NCBI RefSeq assembly: GCF_037977055.1
Contig: NZ_CP150274.1
Coordinates: forward strand, 6,200,001 to 6,264,000
Length of the DNA: 64,000 nucleotides
Source: Paenibacillus sp. FSL K6-1096
GTDB lineage: Bacteria; Bacillota; Bacilli; Paenibacillales; Paenibacillaceae
Reading direction: 5' to 3'
Made by a program: the position numbers and the translations under genes. Of this stretch, positions 16,375 to 25,776 are shown piece by piece (position 1 is the stretch's first letter; every line of letters begins with the position of its first letter). The notes beneath the pieces are model-generated. The model was not told the origin of the DNA. It saw nothing but the letters and a program-made list of their open reading frames with translations, and made no database searches.

Positions 16375-17937
16375 ATGAGAACGATAGAACAAATGAGCTT
16401 GCGTGAGAAAATCGGGCAAATGTTCGTAACAGGCTTTCCCTCAACGGAGATGTCCCCGGAGCTGAAGGAGGTCATTGAGCAGTACAAGATCGGGAATATT
16501 ATTTTATTCTCCCATAATATCAGCAATAAATATCAATTAGGCGGGCTTGTAACAGAGCTGCAGCAATGGTTCACCACCCATACAGGCATTCCGGGCTTTA
16601 TTACCATTGACCAGGAAGGCGGCCGGGTGACCCGAATGCCCAAGGACGCGACGAATGTAGCCGGAGCCATGGCCATTGCCTCTTCTGGACGCCCTGAAAA
16701 TGCTTATGCAGCAGGCAGAATAACGGCCCGGGAGCTACAAGCATTAGGCATTAATTTCAACCTGGCGCCCGTGATGGACGTTAATAGTAATGCACTCAAT
16801 CCGGTAATCAACGTCCGCTCTTACGGCGATTCCGTTGAGACAGTATCGCAGTACGGGATTCAAATGATGAAGGGCCTGCTTGATGGCGGCGTAATGTCCT
16901 CGCTGAAGCATTTTCCCGGTCATGGGGATACGGATGTCGACTCACATGTTGGCTTGCCTGTCATTAACAAAACGGTGGAAGAGTTAGAACAGCTTGAGCT
17001 GCTGCCCTTTAAGGCTGCCATCGGGCAGGGTGCCCAGGCCATCATGAGCGCACATATTTTATTCCCGCAAATTGAAACGTCCGGTGTGCCGGGAACGATG
17101 TCTTATACGATTATTACAGAGCTGCTCAAAGAGAAATTGGGATTTACCGGGCTGGTTGTATCCGATTGCTTGGAAATGGATGCGATCAAGCGCTATTACG
17201 GGACGGCCAAAGGTGCATTGGAAGCCATTAAAGCAGGGATCGATCTGGTGTTCATCAGTCACACGCCTGCAACGGTTAAAGAAGCGGTTCATTTAATAGA
17301 AGAAGCTGTAGCAGCCGGTGATCTGGATGAAGCGGTTATTGATGCAGCCGTCGCCAAAATTTTAGCCTACAAAGCCCGCTATGCGGATATTGGGGAACCG
17401 GATTACGGGATCGTGGGCTGCGGGGTACACCGCCGGGCGAACGAGCTGATGCGTACGGAAACGATCTGTCTGATTAAAGGTGAGATCGAGCCCGTTCAGG
17501 CAGGTGACGGGGAGGTGTTGTTTATGGGCTCCTATGCCTACCGGACCGATCTGGCCGCCAGCAGTGTAAATCAGGAGCTTAGCTTCCCGCAGTATATGGG
17601 TGAGCATTTCACTGCAGCGTACGAGCTGATCAGCATTGATCCGGACGAGGAGCAGATTAACGCAGTGCTGCAAAAGGCTGAAGGGTACAAGCATGTGGTT
17701 ATCGGGCTGTTTAATGCGCGTGAAAATACAGGCCAGCTGGCGCTTGTGCAGAAGCTTGTGGCGGCAAACTGTAAAGTAACGGCAATTGCACTCGGCCGGC
17801 CTTATGATTTAGCTTTAATCGAAGGCGAATATTGCGGCATTGCCGCCTTTGAATATACACCGGATGCGTTCAAGTCCCTTATTCCCATCCTGAATGGTGA
17901 GGTCACACCAGCTGCCAGCATTACGATTCAGCTATAG
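16375..17937 (+). CDS. nagZ: beta-N-acetylglucosaminidase, GH3
   Basis: The 520-residue protein is a GH3 NagZ. It has IDQEGGRVTR for sugar binding, KHFPGHGDTDVDSH with the Asp189/His191 dyad that acts as acid/base in NagZ, and VVSDCLEMDAI with the nucleophile Asp264. A C-terminal alpha/beta domain follows as in B. subtilis NagZ. No signal peptide is seen, so GlcNAc is probably removed from imported muropeptide sugars in the cytoplasm. It starts 17 bases after namZ and is followed by murK 12 bases later, in one operon. Confidence 0.93.
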   Translation: MRTIEQMSLREKIGQMFVTGFPSTEMSPELKEVIEQYKIGNIILFSHNISNKYQLGGLVTELQQWFTTHTGIPGFITIDQEGGRVTRMPKDATNVAGAMAIASSGRPENAYAAGRITARELQALGINFNLAPVMDVNSNALNPVINVRSYGDSVETVSQYGIQMMKGLLDGGVMSSLKHFPGHGDTDVDSHVGLPVINKTVEELEQLELLPFKAAIGQGAQAIMSAHILFPQIETSGVPGTMSYTIITELLKEKLGFTGLVVSDCLEMDAIKRYYGTAKGALEAIKAGIDLVFISHTPATVKEAVHLIEEAVAAGDLDEAVIDAAVAKILAYKARYADIGEPDYGIVGCGVHRRANELMRTETICLIKGEIEPVQAGDGEVLFMGSYAYRTDLAASSVNQELSFPQYMGEHFTAAYELISIDPDEEQINAVLQKAEGYKHVVIGLFNARENTGQLALVQKLVAANCKVTAIALGRPYDLALIEGEYCGIAAFEYTPDAFKSLIPILNGEVTPAASITIQL

Positions 17938-17949
17938 GGGGACATAAGC

Positions 17950-18870
17950 ATGGCATTTATTGTTGGCATTGACGGGGGCGGTACCAAGACAGCTGTCATT
18001 GTTACTCATGATGATCAGGAAGAGCCTTTACTCTCCTTTACCGTAGGGCCTATTAATTATAACGGCGGTGATGCCGGGGCTATTGCTGCCGCTTTCGGGG
18101 AGGTTTTTGATCAGATCAGGTCCTGCTGCACAAGCCTCGCGGAAGTTACTCATGTATGTATAGGAGCGGCAGGCGTAAGCAATCCGGCAGTAGCCCGTTT
18201 TTTGGAGGAGCAGGTGAGAGCTAACGGTTATAAGGGGCCGCTAACGATTACCGGTGATCAGGAAACCGCACTATATGGGGCCCAGAATGCGATGCAGGGC
18301 ATTATTCTCATTGCCGGTACAGGCTCCATTTGCTTCGGGGTTAATGAACAGAGAGAGCGGCACCGCACAGGAGGCTTCGGCCATCTGATTGATGATGAGG
18401 GAAGCGGCTATTATATCGGGCGTGAGCTCTTGTCTGTGCTGGTTCAGGCAGAGGACGGAAGAATAGCGGATACAGTTATTCCTGCGCTGGTATATAAGCA
18501 GCTTGGACTTAGTACGGTGCAAGAGGTGATAGGTTTTGTCTACGACAAAAACACAACGAAGAAAGAGATTGCAGCGCTCGCCCCGGTCATGACGGCAGCA
18601 TGCGGGCTCGGGGACGCCCGGGCGCTACAACTGGCGGAGCAATGTGCAGCCGGTCTGTTTGAGCTTGTGGTGCCTGTTATTGAGCGGCTGAAATTATATG
18701 AGAGCAAGGTTGCAGCTGCGGGAAGTGTGCTGCAGAAATCCCGTTTTGTAAGAGAGGCCTTAGAGCGGAAGCTTGCCCGCAGCTACCCGCAGACCAAGCT
18801 GATTATGCCTGTTCATAATGCAGCCTACGGTGCTGTACTGCTCGGAAAATCAAAAATGGGTAACGGGTAA
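17950..18870 (+). CDS. murK: N-acetylmuramic acid / N-acetylglucosamine kinase
   Basis: A 306-residue member of the BadF/BadG/BcrA/BcrD ATPase family with the phosphate loop GIDGGGTKTAVI, a central AGTGSICFG and the segment GGFGHLIDDEGSGYYIGREL. MurK of Clostridium acetobutylicum phosphorylates both MurNAc and GlcNAc, and the neighbours here support the same role: sugars released by NamZ and NagZ become 6-phosphates for MurQ. GGGGGAC lies just upstream of the ATG. It is the last gene of the operon and is followed by a strong terminator. Confidence 0.87.
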   Translation: MAFIVGIDGGGTKTAVIVTHDDQEEPLLSFTVGPINYNGGDAGAIAAAFGEVFDQIRSCCTSLAEVTHVCIGAAGVSNPAVARFLEEQVRANGYKGPLTITGDQETALYGAQNAMQGIILIAGTGSICFGVNEQRERHRTGGFGHLIDDEGSGYYIGRELLSVLVQAEDGRIADTVIPALVYKQLGLSTVQEVIGFVYDKNTTKKEIAALAPVMTAACGLGDARALQLAEQCAAGLFELVVPVIERLKLYESKVAAAGSVLQKSRFVREALERKLARSYPQTKLIMPVHNAAYGAVLLGKSKMGNG

Positions 18871-18890
18871 TCCTATGAAGGAAGCAAAAG

Positions 18891-18942
18891 AAGGGTGTGC
18901 CATAAGTCCGGCAGTTGTGGACTTGCGGCACACCCTTTTAAA
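18891..18942. terminator. shared terminator between murK and the Eis-like gene
   Basis: AAGGGTGTGCC with an inner AGTCC pairs with GGACT and GGCACACCCTT, followed by T residues on the plus strand and by A/T sequence on the minus side. It serves convergent genes. Confidence 0.85.
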
Positions 18943-20152
18943 ATTTGTCGGTCAAATAAAACACGGACTGCTGTTTCGGGAACAGGGCCTGCAGAATATC
19001 AGCATGTTCTACAGGGGCTTTAGCTTCAACTGCGCCTTCCGCAGAATAGCCGAAGATGATATAAGAGATCAGATCCCGCTCATCCACTTCTATGGTTATC
19101 CGGGACCCGGCCTGACTGCTCCCGGAAACGGAAAGCCGCTTCTGACGGTAGTCGAGGTAGATGATGTCCTCCCCGCATTGCAGCGTTAGGAACAGCTCCT
19201 GATCTGCCATCAAGTCATTGCCGTTAAGGCGATGCTCCAATTCAGGCTGAAGCTTGTGGAAGGTAGAATACAGGTTGATCATTTTCCACATCGCCATATG
19301 GATGGGAACGGGCTCTGCCTGATGCTGCTGATAATAGGAATATAACTTGTGATCCTCAGGAAGCATCGCCATGATTTGCTTGGCATTCGGCCGGAGACGG
19401 CATAATTCATGAAATAAGTACTGGACGCCGTCCGCTGCCTCATCCAGATAGTTGAGTTCGTTGATAAATACCTGTTCGGTGTCCTTTTTTTCGATAATGC
19501 CATAAGCGACAATTTTATGATTGTGCTGAAGCAGCAGACAGTCCGATTTCTTCCATTCCGGCCAGCGGATCAGATCCTTCCAGTAGGTTTCATTACGGAC
19601 TACGGTATAGGTGCGGTTCTGATTGAATTGTTCATAAATACGACGGATATCATCCAGATAACGGGGCTCAAAAGGTATGATCTCATAACCGTCCGGCTGC
19701 CCGCTCCACACCTGATTCTCAACAGCGTAAGCGGTCTCGGGAATCAGTCTCCAGCCGGCCTTCTCATAGAAGGCATGCTTGCTGGCCAGAAGTACACTTA
19801 TATCATAATCGGCTTCTCTCATGTAGTCTGTTTGTGCAGCAAGAATTTTGTGGGTCAGCCCCATGCCGCGATAATGGGGATCTGCAGCGACGCTGCCCAT
19901 GGCACCTGTGTGCAAGACCGCTTGGCCGACTCTGATGGAAAGCGGAAAGATTTGAACATTGGCAGCAACCTGGCCGCCGACCGTCGCAAACCAGGTCGTA
20001 TCCGGGTCATAGGAGGTGTCGAGGTCTAATCTTTCCTGGAAATACTCCCGGCCTACAGAGAAACATTCATCTAAAATATCGTAAATCTGTTCAAGCTGTT
20101 CTCTGTCCGGCCGGTTGGTTACGCTGATATTTTGTTCTGGTGTTGTCGTCAT
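18938..20152 (-). CDS. Eis-like GNAT acetyltransferase
   Basis: The 404-residue protein has the tripartite layout of Eis-type enzymes: a GNAT domain with the acetyl-CoA loop AADPHYRGMGLTHKI (about residues 90-104), a second degenerate GNAT region, and a C-terminal sterol-carrier-like domain. Eis proteins acetylate amines such as aminoglycosides or lysines. The substrate here is unknown. It is transcribed alone and convergent with the salvage operon. A GAAAATAATTTTC palindrome lies upstream near 20212-20224, but I do not assign it. Confidence 0.85.
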   Translation of the reverse strand: MTTTPEQNISVTNRPDREQLEQIYDILDECFSVGREYFQERLDLDTSYDPDTTWFATVGGQVAANVQIFPLSIRVGQAVLHTGAMGSVAADPHYRGMGLTHKILAAQTDYMREADYDISVLLASKHAFYEKAGWRLIPETAYAVENQVWSGQPDGYEIIPFEPRYLDDIRRIYEQFNQNRTYTVVRNETYWKDLIRWPEWKKSDCLLLQHNHKIVAYGIIEKKDTEQVFINELNYLDEAADGVQYLFHELCRLRPNAKQIMAMLPEDHKLYSYYQQHQAEPVPIHMAMWKMINLYSTFHKLQPELEHRLNGNDLMADQELFLTLQCGEDIIYLDYRQKRLSVSGSSQAGSRITIEVDERDLISYIIFGYSAEGAVEAKAPVEHADILQALFPKQQSVFYLTDKF

Positions 20153-20374
20153 CTGTTCTTTCCTCCCGGGTCGCCAATCTGAAAATTATTGTCATAGTTA
20201 GATCTTAATATTGAAAATAATTTTCGTCAATACATCTGCTGGAGTATAGGGCTATCATCCGACACTTCGCAAGATATTGATGATTGATCAGGGAATCCTG
20301 AAGCTTTATGATCATATCATGCAACACGCTGTTGGATGATTTAAAGGAAATATGAGGAGCCAGGGGGAATTGGA

Positions 20375-21265
20375 ATGGCAGCACAACCCGTCAGGATTTT
20401 AATTTTCGGTGCAGGTGTCATCGGGAGTATCTATGCAATGAAGCTTATGGAAGCAGGTATTGATGTGACCCTGTTGGCACGCTCAGACAGATTTAGATCT
20501 TTACAAGACAAAGGTCTGCAATATAATGACAAAGGTATCGTCCGATCCGTTCCGGTGAAGGTCATTGATTCGCTCGAAAATGATGATGTATACGATTATA
20601 TTTTCGTTACCGTCCGTTACGACAAGGCCGAATCCGCGTTGTTAGCGCTGAAGGATAATCAAAGTCCGAATATCGTTACGATGACCAATAGCTCCAATGG
20701 ATTTTCTTCTTGGCGGGATATTGTCGGGGATCGGCTGCTACCGGCTTTTCCCGGCTTCGGCGGACAGATTAAAGAGGGGGTCCTGTACGCCCGGTTCATG
20801 CCCAAGTTTCTAGTGGCCACCTCATTTGGCGAAGTGAACGGCGCAGTAACGCAGCGCGTTTTAAAGCTCGCACAAGTATTTCAAGCCGCCAAGCTTCCCT
20901 ACGTTATCAAAAAGGATATGCAGGCGTTTCTAATCACTCACTCCATATCCGACATTGCTCTGCTGGGCAGTTTGTACGGCGGAAACGCAGACCCGGCCCG
21001 AACCCGAAGGACGGCGCGCCACATCACAGTCACTCTTAAAGCGTACCTCAGGAAAATTAAACAAGCGGATGTTGCCGTTGATCCGCCACTTTTCACAATA
21101 GTCTCAAAGCTCCCAAGCTTCATGCTGGATGTTCTCTTCATTGCTTGGCTGCGCACGAAAATGGTTAAAGATATGCTGCTGCCGGATTATGCAAGTGCTG
21201 CGAATCAGGAGGTAGTGCAGCTGGAGAAGGATCTGACGAAATTTTTATCTGTGCAGAGCGGCTGA
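20375..21265 (+). CDS. ketopantoate reductase-like (ApbA/PanE) protein
   Basis: The 296-residue protein has the dinucleotide loop ILIFGAGVIGSIYAMKL and the early ApbA domain (VTLLARSDRF, VTVRYDKAESAL). The C-terminal domain is less like PanE and has a hydrophobic stretch near residues 245-255. Homologues are often called ketopantoate reductase family without a proven link to pantothenate synthesis, and no pan genes are nearby. A GGGGGA ribosome binding site precedes the ATG. Any 2-keto-acid or alcohol dehydrogenase activity is unproven. Confidence 0.75.
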   Translation: MAAQPVRILIFGAGVIGSIYAMKLMEAGIDVTLLARSDRFRSLQDKGLQYNDKGIVRSVPVKVIDSLENDDVYDYIFVTVRYDKAESALLALKDNQSPNIVTMTNSSNGFSSWRDIVGDRLLPAFPGFGGQIKEGVLYARFMPKFLVATSFGEVNGAVTQRVLKLAQVFQAAKLPYVIKKDMQAFLITHSISDIALLGSLYGGNADPARTRRTARHITVTLKAYLRKIKQADVAVDPPLFTIVSKLPSFMLDVLFIAWLRTKMVKDMLLPDYASAANQEVVQLEKDLTKFLSVQSG

Positions 21266-21359
21266 TGAATCGATTGTTCCGGTATTGTAACCTGTCTGTT
21301 TATTCTTCACTTCCAGCGGATGGTAAGGTTGAAGGACTGAAGCAGGCAGGAGGCTTACC

Positions 21360-21968
21360 ATGAAGACAAGAATAGGAATGCTACTGAATATAACCATATT
21401 AGCGGGCAGCCTGGCCGGATGCAGTCAGGCCACAGAGCCGGCAGGCGCACAGCACATCCCGGTCACTCCAGCACCAGAACAGGCAGCGCAAGAGGAGAAT
21501 CTGATTCCGCGCAACACCTCCGAACCTTTTATCGGGCGAATGGAGCTGGATCAGGCGACGGAGGAATTCATCTATGGAACCTGGAAGGTGGACAAGCTGC
21601 TGGGCTTCGCGAATTCCTATAATGACGCATCTGAATATCCGACAGGTCAGGACATCATTGGTGATGAGCTTGTGATTCATCAGGATTACTTCTCCTCGAT
21701 GGGGCTAGAGGGCTATGAAGCATACCAATACGAGTTAACCAATCCCCGCTACAGCATAACCCAGAGACATTATAACAGGGATTCCTTTTACAGAGTGAAT
21801 AAACTGGATCTGCCCATGATCGGGACCAACGATATAACGACCGGCATAGACGTAACTGAGCCTTCGCCGGGGCTGGGTGTACCGCTGAGCTTCATCGATG
21901 TGAATCATAACAAGCTGATCCTGTGGATCGAAGCCGCAACGTTTGAGTTGATAAGAGTGGACGAATAG
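21360..21968 (+). CDS. hypothetical lipoprotein, 202 aa
   Basis: A 202-residue precursor with a lipoprotein signal (MKTRIGMLLNITILAGSLAG then CSQA). After a Pro/Glu-rich linker comes a single domain beginning FIYGTWKVDKLLGFANSYND, a pattern I associate with small unnamed Firmicute lipoproteins. It would be anchored to the outer face of the membrane. GGAGG precedes the ATG and a terminator follows. No partner gene is obvious. Confidence 0.75.
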   Translation: MKTRIGMLLNITILAGSLAGCSQATEPAGAQHIPVTPAPEQAAQEENLIPRNTSEPFIGRMELDQATEEFIYGTWKVDKLLGFANSYNDASEYPTGQDIIGDELVIHQDYFSSMGLEGYEAYQYELTNPRYSITQRHYNRDSFYRVNKLDLPMIGTNDITTGIDVTEPSPGLGVPLSFIDVNHNKLILWIEAATFELIRVDE

Positions 21969-22026
21969 GGTAATAAGTAGTGTGACCAAGTGTTGAATCA
22001 GGACAACTGAAGAGTTTGGAAAAGAA

Positions 22027-22072
22027 CAGAGGCGCAGGATGGATTCCATCGGCACCTCTGTTTTTGATTTTT
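22027..22072 (+). terminator. intrinsic terminator after the lipoprotein gene
   Basis: ACAGAGG and CCTCTGT form the stem, with an inner GC pair, followed by TTTTGATTTTT. Confidence 0.8.
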
Positions 22073-22113
22073 AGCCCCTTTCCAAATCCCCTGAAATAAC
22101 GTGCAGAATGGTA

Positions 22114-22200
22114 TTGACGCCTGGAGAATGAACATGTTAATATTTTCCCGTAACATACTAACATGTCAGTTAGGCTATATAGCATGTTAGCATGTTAACT
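22114..22200 (+). promoter_or_regulatory. promoter and candidate GntR operator region
   Basis: TTGACG (22114-22119), an 18-base spacer and TAATAT (22138-22143) form a promoter for the permease cluster. Downstream lie repeated CATGTTA words. CTAACATG (22158-22165) and CATGTTAG (22183-22190) are inverted, CATGTTA recurs at 22191-22197, and CTAAC/GTTAG also pair across 22158-22173. Sites between promoter and start fit repression by the GntR regulator at the end of the cluster. That link is inferred. Confidence 0.5.
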
Positions 22201-22228
22201 CATTGATCCTATTTCAGGAGGTTATTTT

Positions 22229-23575
22229 GTGGATGTGGCTAATGTTGTAATCGGTTTCATTATGGTTTTATCATTTTTTGGACTGGTATGGTATTGCGTC
22301 AAGGGGTATAACCTCATGGTCGGCTTCTTCGTGATGTCGGTGCTATGGACTACCATTGCCCTGATCGGCAATAGCATTCATCCCACCTCAGTGATGGAGG
22401 GCAAGACGTTCATTGACGTCCTGACGAATGTGTTCCAGACGGGGCCGGAGAACTATGGTAAGGCGATATTGGTTAACATTTTCTTCGGCGCCTTCTTCGG
22501 CAGAGTCCTGATCGACACCGGCATTGCCGCCACTCTGATCCGCAAGGTCGTTGAGCTTGGGGGAGACAAACCACGCATCACCATGTCCCTGCTATGTATT
22601 GTCACCGCTGTCATCTTCACCTCCATGACCGGTATTGGCCCGGTAATCTCCATTGCGGTCATCGTGCTGCCGATTATGCTGTCGCTCGGAATTCCTTCAC
22701 CGATCGCCTTGTTCTCCTTCATGGGCTCGATCATGGCCGGAATCTTCGGGAATATCGTGAATTTTACGCAATATCAGGCGATTTTTGCAACAGCCAATGA
22801 AAGCTATGCCAGCTATGACTATAATACATATTTCAAATTCGGCATGATTGCGATGGCTGTGTCACTGATCGTGGTGCTGGTGGTATCCAACCTGATGATG
22901 AACCGCAAGCTGTCCCGGGCCTGGGCGGCCACGCCGGATAGCGGAGCTACTGTAGATGCACCTGCCATCTCGTGGATTTCCATTATTCTGCCGGTCATCG
23001 GTGTAGTGCTGTTCAAGGTTCCGATTATTTTCGGATTTATCTTCGCAGCCCTGTTCGCCTTGTTGACCTGCGGCAAGCTGAAGGGCGGTTTTGCAAGCGT
23101 TTGCAGAATGGTGTCGAAGCAGTTCGCGGACGGAGCGATCGATGTAGCGCCGATGATCGGCTTCCTGCTCACGCTGTCGATGTTCAACAATGCGGCGACC
23201 TATGCTTCCCCTTATTTCAAAACCCTGCTGGACGGCGCAATGCCTCAGACCGCGCTGCTCCTGTGTATTGTCTTTGCCATCCTGACACCGCTCGGCTTCT
23301 TCCGCGGCCCGATGAACCTTGTCGGTTCGGGTTCGGCCATCCTGGCCGTCGTGGTGGCAACCGCAGCCTGGCCGGTGCAATTCCTCTACCCGCTGTTCGC
23401 CATCACTACTGTTGCACCGCAGCATTTGGACGTTACACAGTCCTGGGTTGCCTGGGGCTTCGGCTACACGAAGGTTCCGGCTAAGGAATATATGAAGATG
23501 TCGATTCCCACCGGCTGGATCATCGGGATTATCCTCTGTGCGGTTGTGTTCTTTATGTACGGAAATCTGGTGTAG
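22229..23575 (+). CDS. ion-transporter-superfamily permease, substrate unknown
   Basis: A 448-residue polytopic membrane protein with about ten to twelve hydrophobic segments. Segments such as TSMTGIGPVISIAVIVLPIM and a repeated half-structure recall the citrate/gluconate/C4-dicarboxylate carriers of the ion transporter superfamily. The start is GTG at 22229 behind AGGAGG. It is followed by a hydantoinase/oxoprolinase gene 33 bases later, so the substrate may be a cyclic amide or carboxylate processed by that enzyme. I cannot choose between named families. Confidence 0.72.
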   Translation: MDVANVVIGFIMVLSFFGLVWYCVKGYNLMVGFFVMSVLWTTIALIGNSIHPTSVMEGKTFIDVLTNVFQTGPENYGKAILVNIFFGAFFGRVLIDTGIAATLIRKVVELGGDKPRITMSLLCIVTAVIFTSMTGIGPVISIAVIVLPIMLSLGIPSPIALFSFMGSIMAGIFGNIVNFTQYQAIFATANESYASYDYNTYFKFGMIAMAVSLIVVLVVSNLMMNRKLSRAWAATPDSGATVDAPAISWISIILPVIGVVLFKVPIIFGFIFAALFALLTCGKLKGGFASVCRMVSKQFADGAIDVAPMIGFLLTLSMFNNAATYASPYFKTLLDGAMPQTALLLCIVFAILTPLGFFRGPMNLVGSGSAILAVVVATAAWPVQFLYPLFAITTVAPQHLDVTQSWVAWGFGYTKVPAKEYMKMSIPTGWIIGIILCAVVFFMYGNLV

Positions 23576-23608
23576 TCCACTATTAATGAAGAGAAACGGA
23601 GAAATCAT

Positions 23609-25741
23609 ATGAGTAAAATGGTTAGAATGGGTATCGACGTGGGGGGAACCCATACCAAGGCAGTTGCCATTGATAATGCGACACATGAGATTATCGGGAA
23701 ATCATCTGTGAAGACGACGCATGACCATCCCACCGGTGTAGCCGCAGGGGTAGTGAAATGCTTCCAGAACTGCCTGGAGGAGAATAACATCCGGCCGGAG
23801 GACGTTGTGTTCGTAGCCCACAGTACCACGCAGGCTACCAATGCGCTGATCGAGGGCGATATTGCCCAGGTGGGCATCATCGGTCTGGCGAAGGGCGGTC
23901 TGGAGGGCTGGCTGGCCAAGCGGCAGACCAGGCTTCAGAATATCGATCTGGGCAACAGCAAGGAGATCAAGATCTACAACAGCTTCCTGAATGTGCGCAA
24001 AATGTCCGAAGCCTCCGTGGTGACGGTCATCGACGAGCTGAAGCGCCAGGGGGCACAGGTGATTGTGCCTTCGATGGCTTTTGGCGTAGATAACGGGCGG
24101 CCGGAGGAGCTGGTTTATATCGAAGCGGAGAAAAAAGGCATGCCGACCACGATGGCCTCCGACATTACGAAGCTGTACGGACTGACCCGGAGAACGCGGA
24201 CGGCCGCAATCAATGCAAGCATTCTGCCGAAGATGCTGGATACCGCCAATTCCACCGAGAACTCCGTGCGCGATGCCGGGGTCCATGTTCCGCTGATGAT
24301 TATGAGAGGCGACGGCGGCGTCATGGAGATCAGTGAGATGAAGAAGCGGCCGGTGCTGACGATGCTGTCGGGTCCGGCGGCATCCGTCATGGGCTCGCTG
24401 ATGTATCTCAGAGCGTCGAACGGGGTGTACTTCGAGGTCGGCGGCACAACTACCAATATCGGGGTGATCAAAAATGGCCGTCCGGCCATCGACTATTCCA
24501 TCGTCGGCGGTCATCCGACCTATGTCAATTCACTGGATGTCCGGGTGCTCGGTGTGGCCGGCGGGTCGATGATCCGGGCGAACAAAAGCGGAGTGGTCGA
24601 TGTCGGACCGAGATCGGCGCATATCGGCGGTCTGGATTACTCCGTATTCACCGACCCGGACAAGATCAAGGGAGCGCAGGTCGAATTCTTCTCGCCGAAG
24701 CCCGGTGATCCGGATGATTATGTAGCGATCCGGCTGGATAGCGGGGAGCGGGTGACGATTACGAACTCCTGCGCGGCGAATGTGCTGGGACTGGTGAAGC
24801 CGGAGCATTTCTCCTACGGAAATGTGGAGGCGGCTCGAAGAGCGATGCAGGCGCTGGCGGATTACTGCGGAACGACCGTGGAGGATATCGCCAAGCAAAT
24901 TATGGAGAAGGCCTATGCCAAGATCGAGCCGATCATTCTGGCGCTGGCCGAGAAATACAAGCTGGAGAAGGATCAGATCTCGCTGGTCGGCGTGGGCGGC
25001 GGAGCGGCTTCGCTGATTGTCTATTTCTCCGAGAAAATGGGCCTCAAATACAGCATCCCGGAGAATGCGGAGGTTATCTCTTCGATTGGAGTTGCCTTGT
25101 CGATGGTCCGCGATGTTGTAGAGCGGATTATTCCGTCCCCGTCCAAGGAGGTAATCGCAGCGCTCAAAATGGAAGCCATGAACAAGGCCATCCAGAGCGG
25201 GGCCACACCGGAGAGCATCGAAATTCATATCGATATTGACCCGCAGACCTCCAAGGTGACGGCAATCGCTACCGGTTCGACCGAGGTGAAGACGACCGAG
25301 CTGCTGAAGGAATGCGATGAGGCGGAGCTGCGTGAGCTGGCTGCCCAGGATATGCGCATCCCTGTAGAGCGGACGGAGCTGCTGCAGAAGACGCGGTATG
25401 TCAGTATTTTCGGCGAGAAAATGGATAAAGCCGGAGAAGCCGGTGCAGTCCGCATCCTCGACACCAAGGGCTTCATCAAGGTGCAGAGAGGCCGGGCCAT
25501 GGCGCTGAAGACCACAGCCGGGGACTATCTCAGCGCGGTCAAGCAGCTATGGGAGGCTATGGCGGTCTATCAGACGGAGCTGATCGCAAGGCCCGACTTC
25601 TACCTATGCATCGGCGCGCGGGTCATGGATTTTACCGCCTCGGATTTCGAACAGCTGGAGCTGCTGATGGACATTGAAGTATCCACGTTCGAGCCGGACA
25701 CGGAGGTTATTGTGGTGGCGGCCAATATTAAGCAGAGCTAA
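23609..25741 (+). CDS. hydantoinase/oxoprolinase family protein (HyuA type)
   Basis: The 710-residue protein begins with the HyuA N-terminal ASKHA phosphate loop MGIDVGGTHTKAVAID. The hydantoinase A domain carries RGDGGVMEISEMKKRP, LSGPAASVMGSLMYLR and VGGTTTNIGVIKNGRP. Family members hydrolyse hydantoins, 5-oxoproline or related cyclic amides using ATP, or act as carboxylase subunits. No HyuB partner is adjacent, which is unusual for the two-subunit enzymes. A long C-terminal region (about residues 480-710) is less conserved. The gene is probably co-transcribed with the permease upstream and the HExxH protein downstream. Confidence 0.87.
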   Translation: MSKMVRMGIDVGGTHTKAVAIDNATHEIIGKSSVKTTHDHPTGVAAGVVKCFQNCLEENNIRPEDVVFVAHSTTQATNALIEGDIAQVGIIGLAKGGLEGWLAKRQTRLQNIDLGNSKEIKIYNSFLNVRKMSEASVVTVIDELKRQGAQVIVPSMAFGVDNGRPEELVYIEAEKKGMPTTMASDITKLYGLTRRTRTAAINASILPKMLDTANSTENSVRDAGVHVPLMIMRGDGGVMEISEMKKRPVLTMLSGPAASVMGSLMYLRASNGVYFEVGGTTTNIGVIKNGRPAIDYSIVGGHPTYVNSLDVRVLGVAGGSMIRANKSGVVDVGPRSAHIGGLDYSVFTDPDKIKGAQVEFFSPKPGDPDDYVAIRLDSGERVTITNSCAANVLGLVKPEHFSYGNVEAARRAMQALADYCGTTVEDIAKQIMEKAYAKIEPIILALAEKYKLEKDQISLVGVGGGAASLIVYFSEKMGLKYSIPENAEVISSIGVALSMVRDVVERIIPSPSKEVIAALKMEAMNKAIQSGATPESIEIHIDIDPQTSKVTAIATGSTEVKTTELLKECDEAELRELAAQDMRIPVERTELLQKTRYVSIFGEKMDKAGEAGAVRILDTKGFIKVQRGRAMALKTTAGDYLSAVKQLWEAMAVYQTELIARPDFYLCIGARVMDFTASDFEQLELLMDIEVSTFEPDTEVIVVAANIKQS

Positions 25742-25776
25742 GGGCCATGCGGGAGAAAGCATAGACAGGAGGACGT

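Noticed and set aside
20205..20245. Fur box upstream of the Eis-like gene
   Set aside because: GAAAATAATTTTC is a palindrome but does not match the 19-base Fur pattern well, and no iron gene is nearby.
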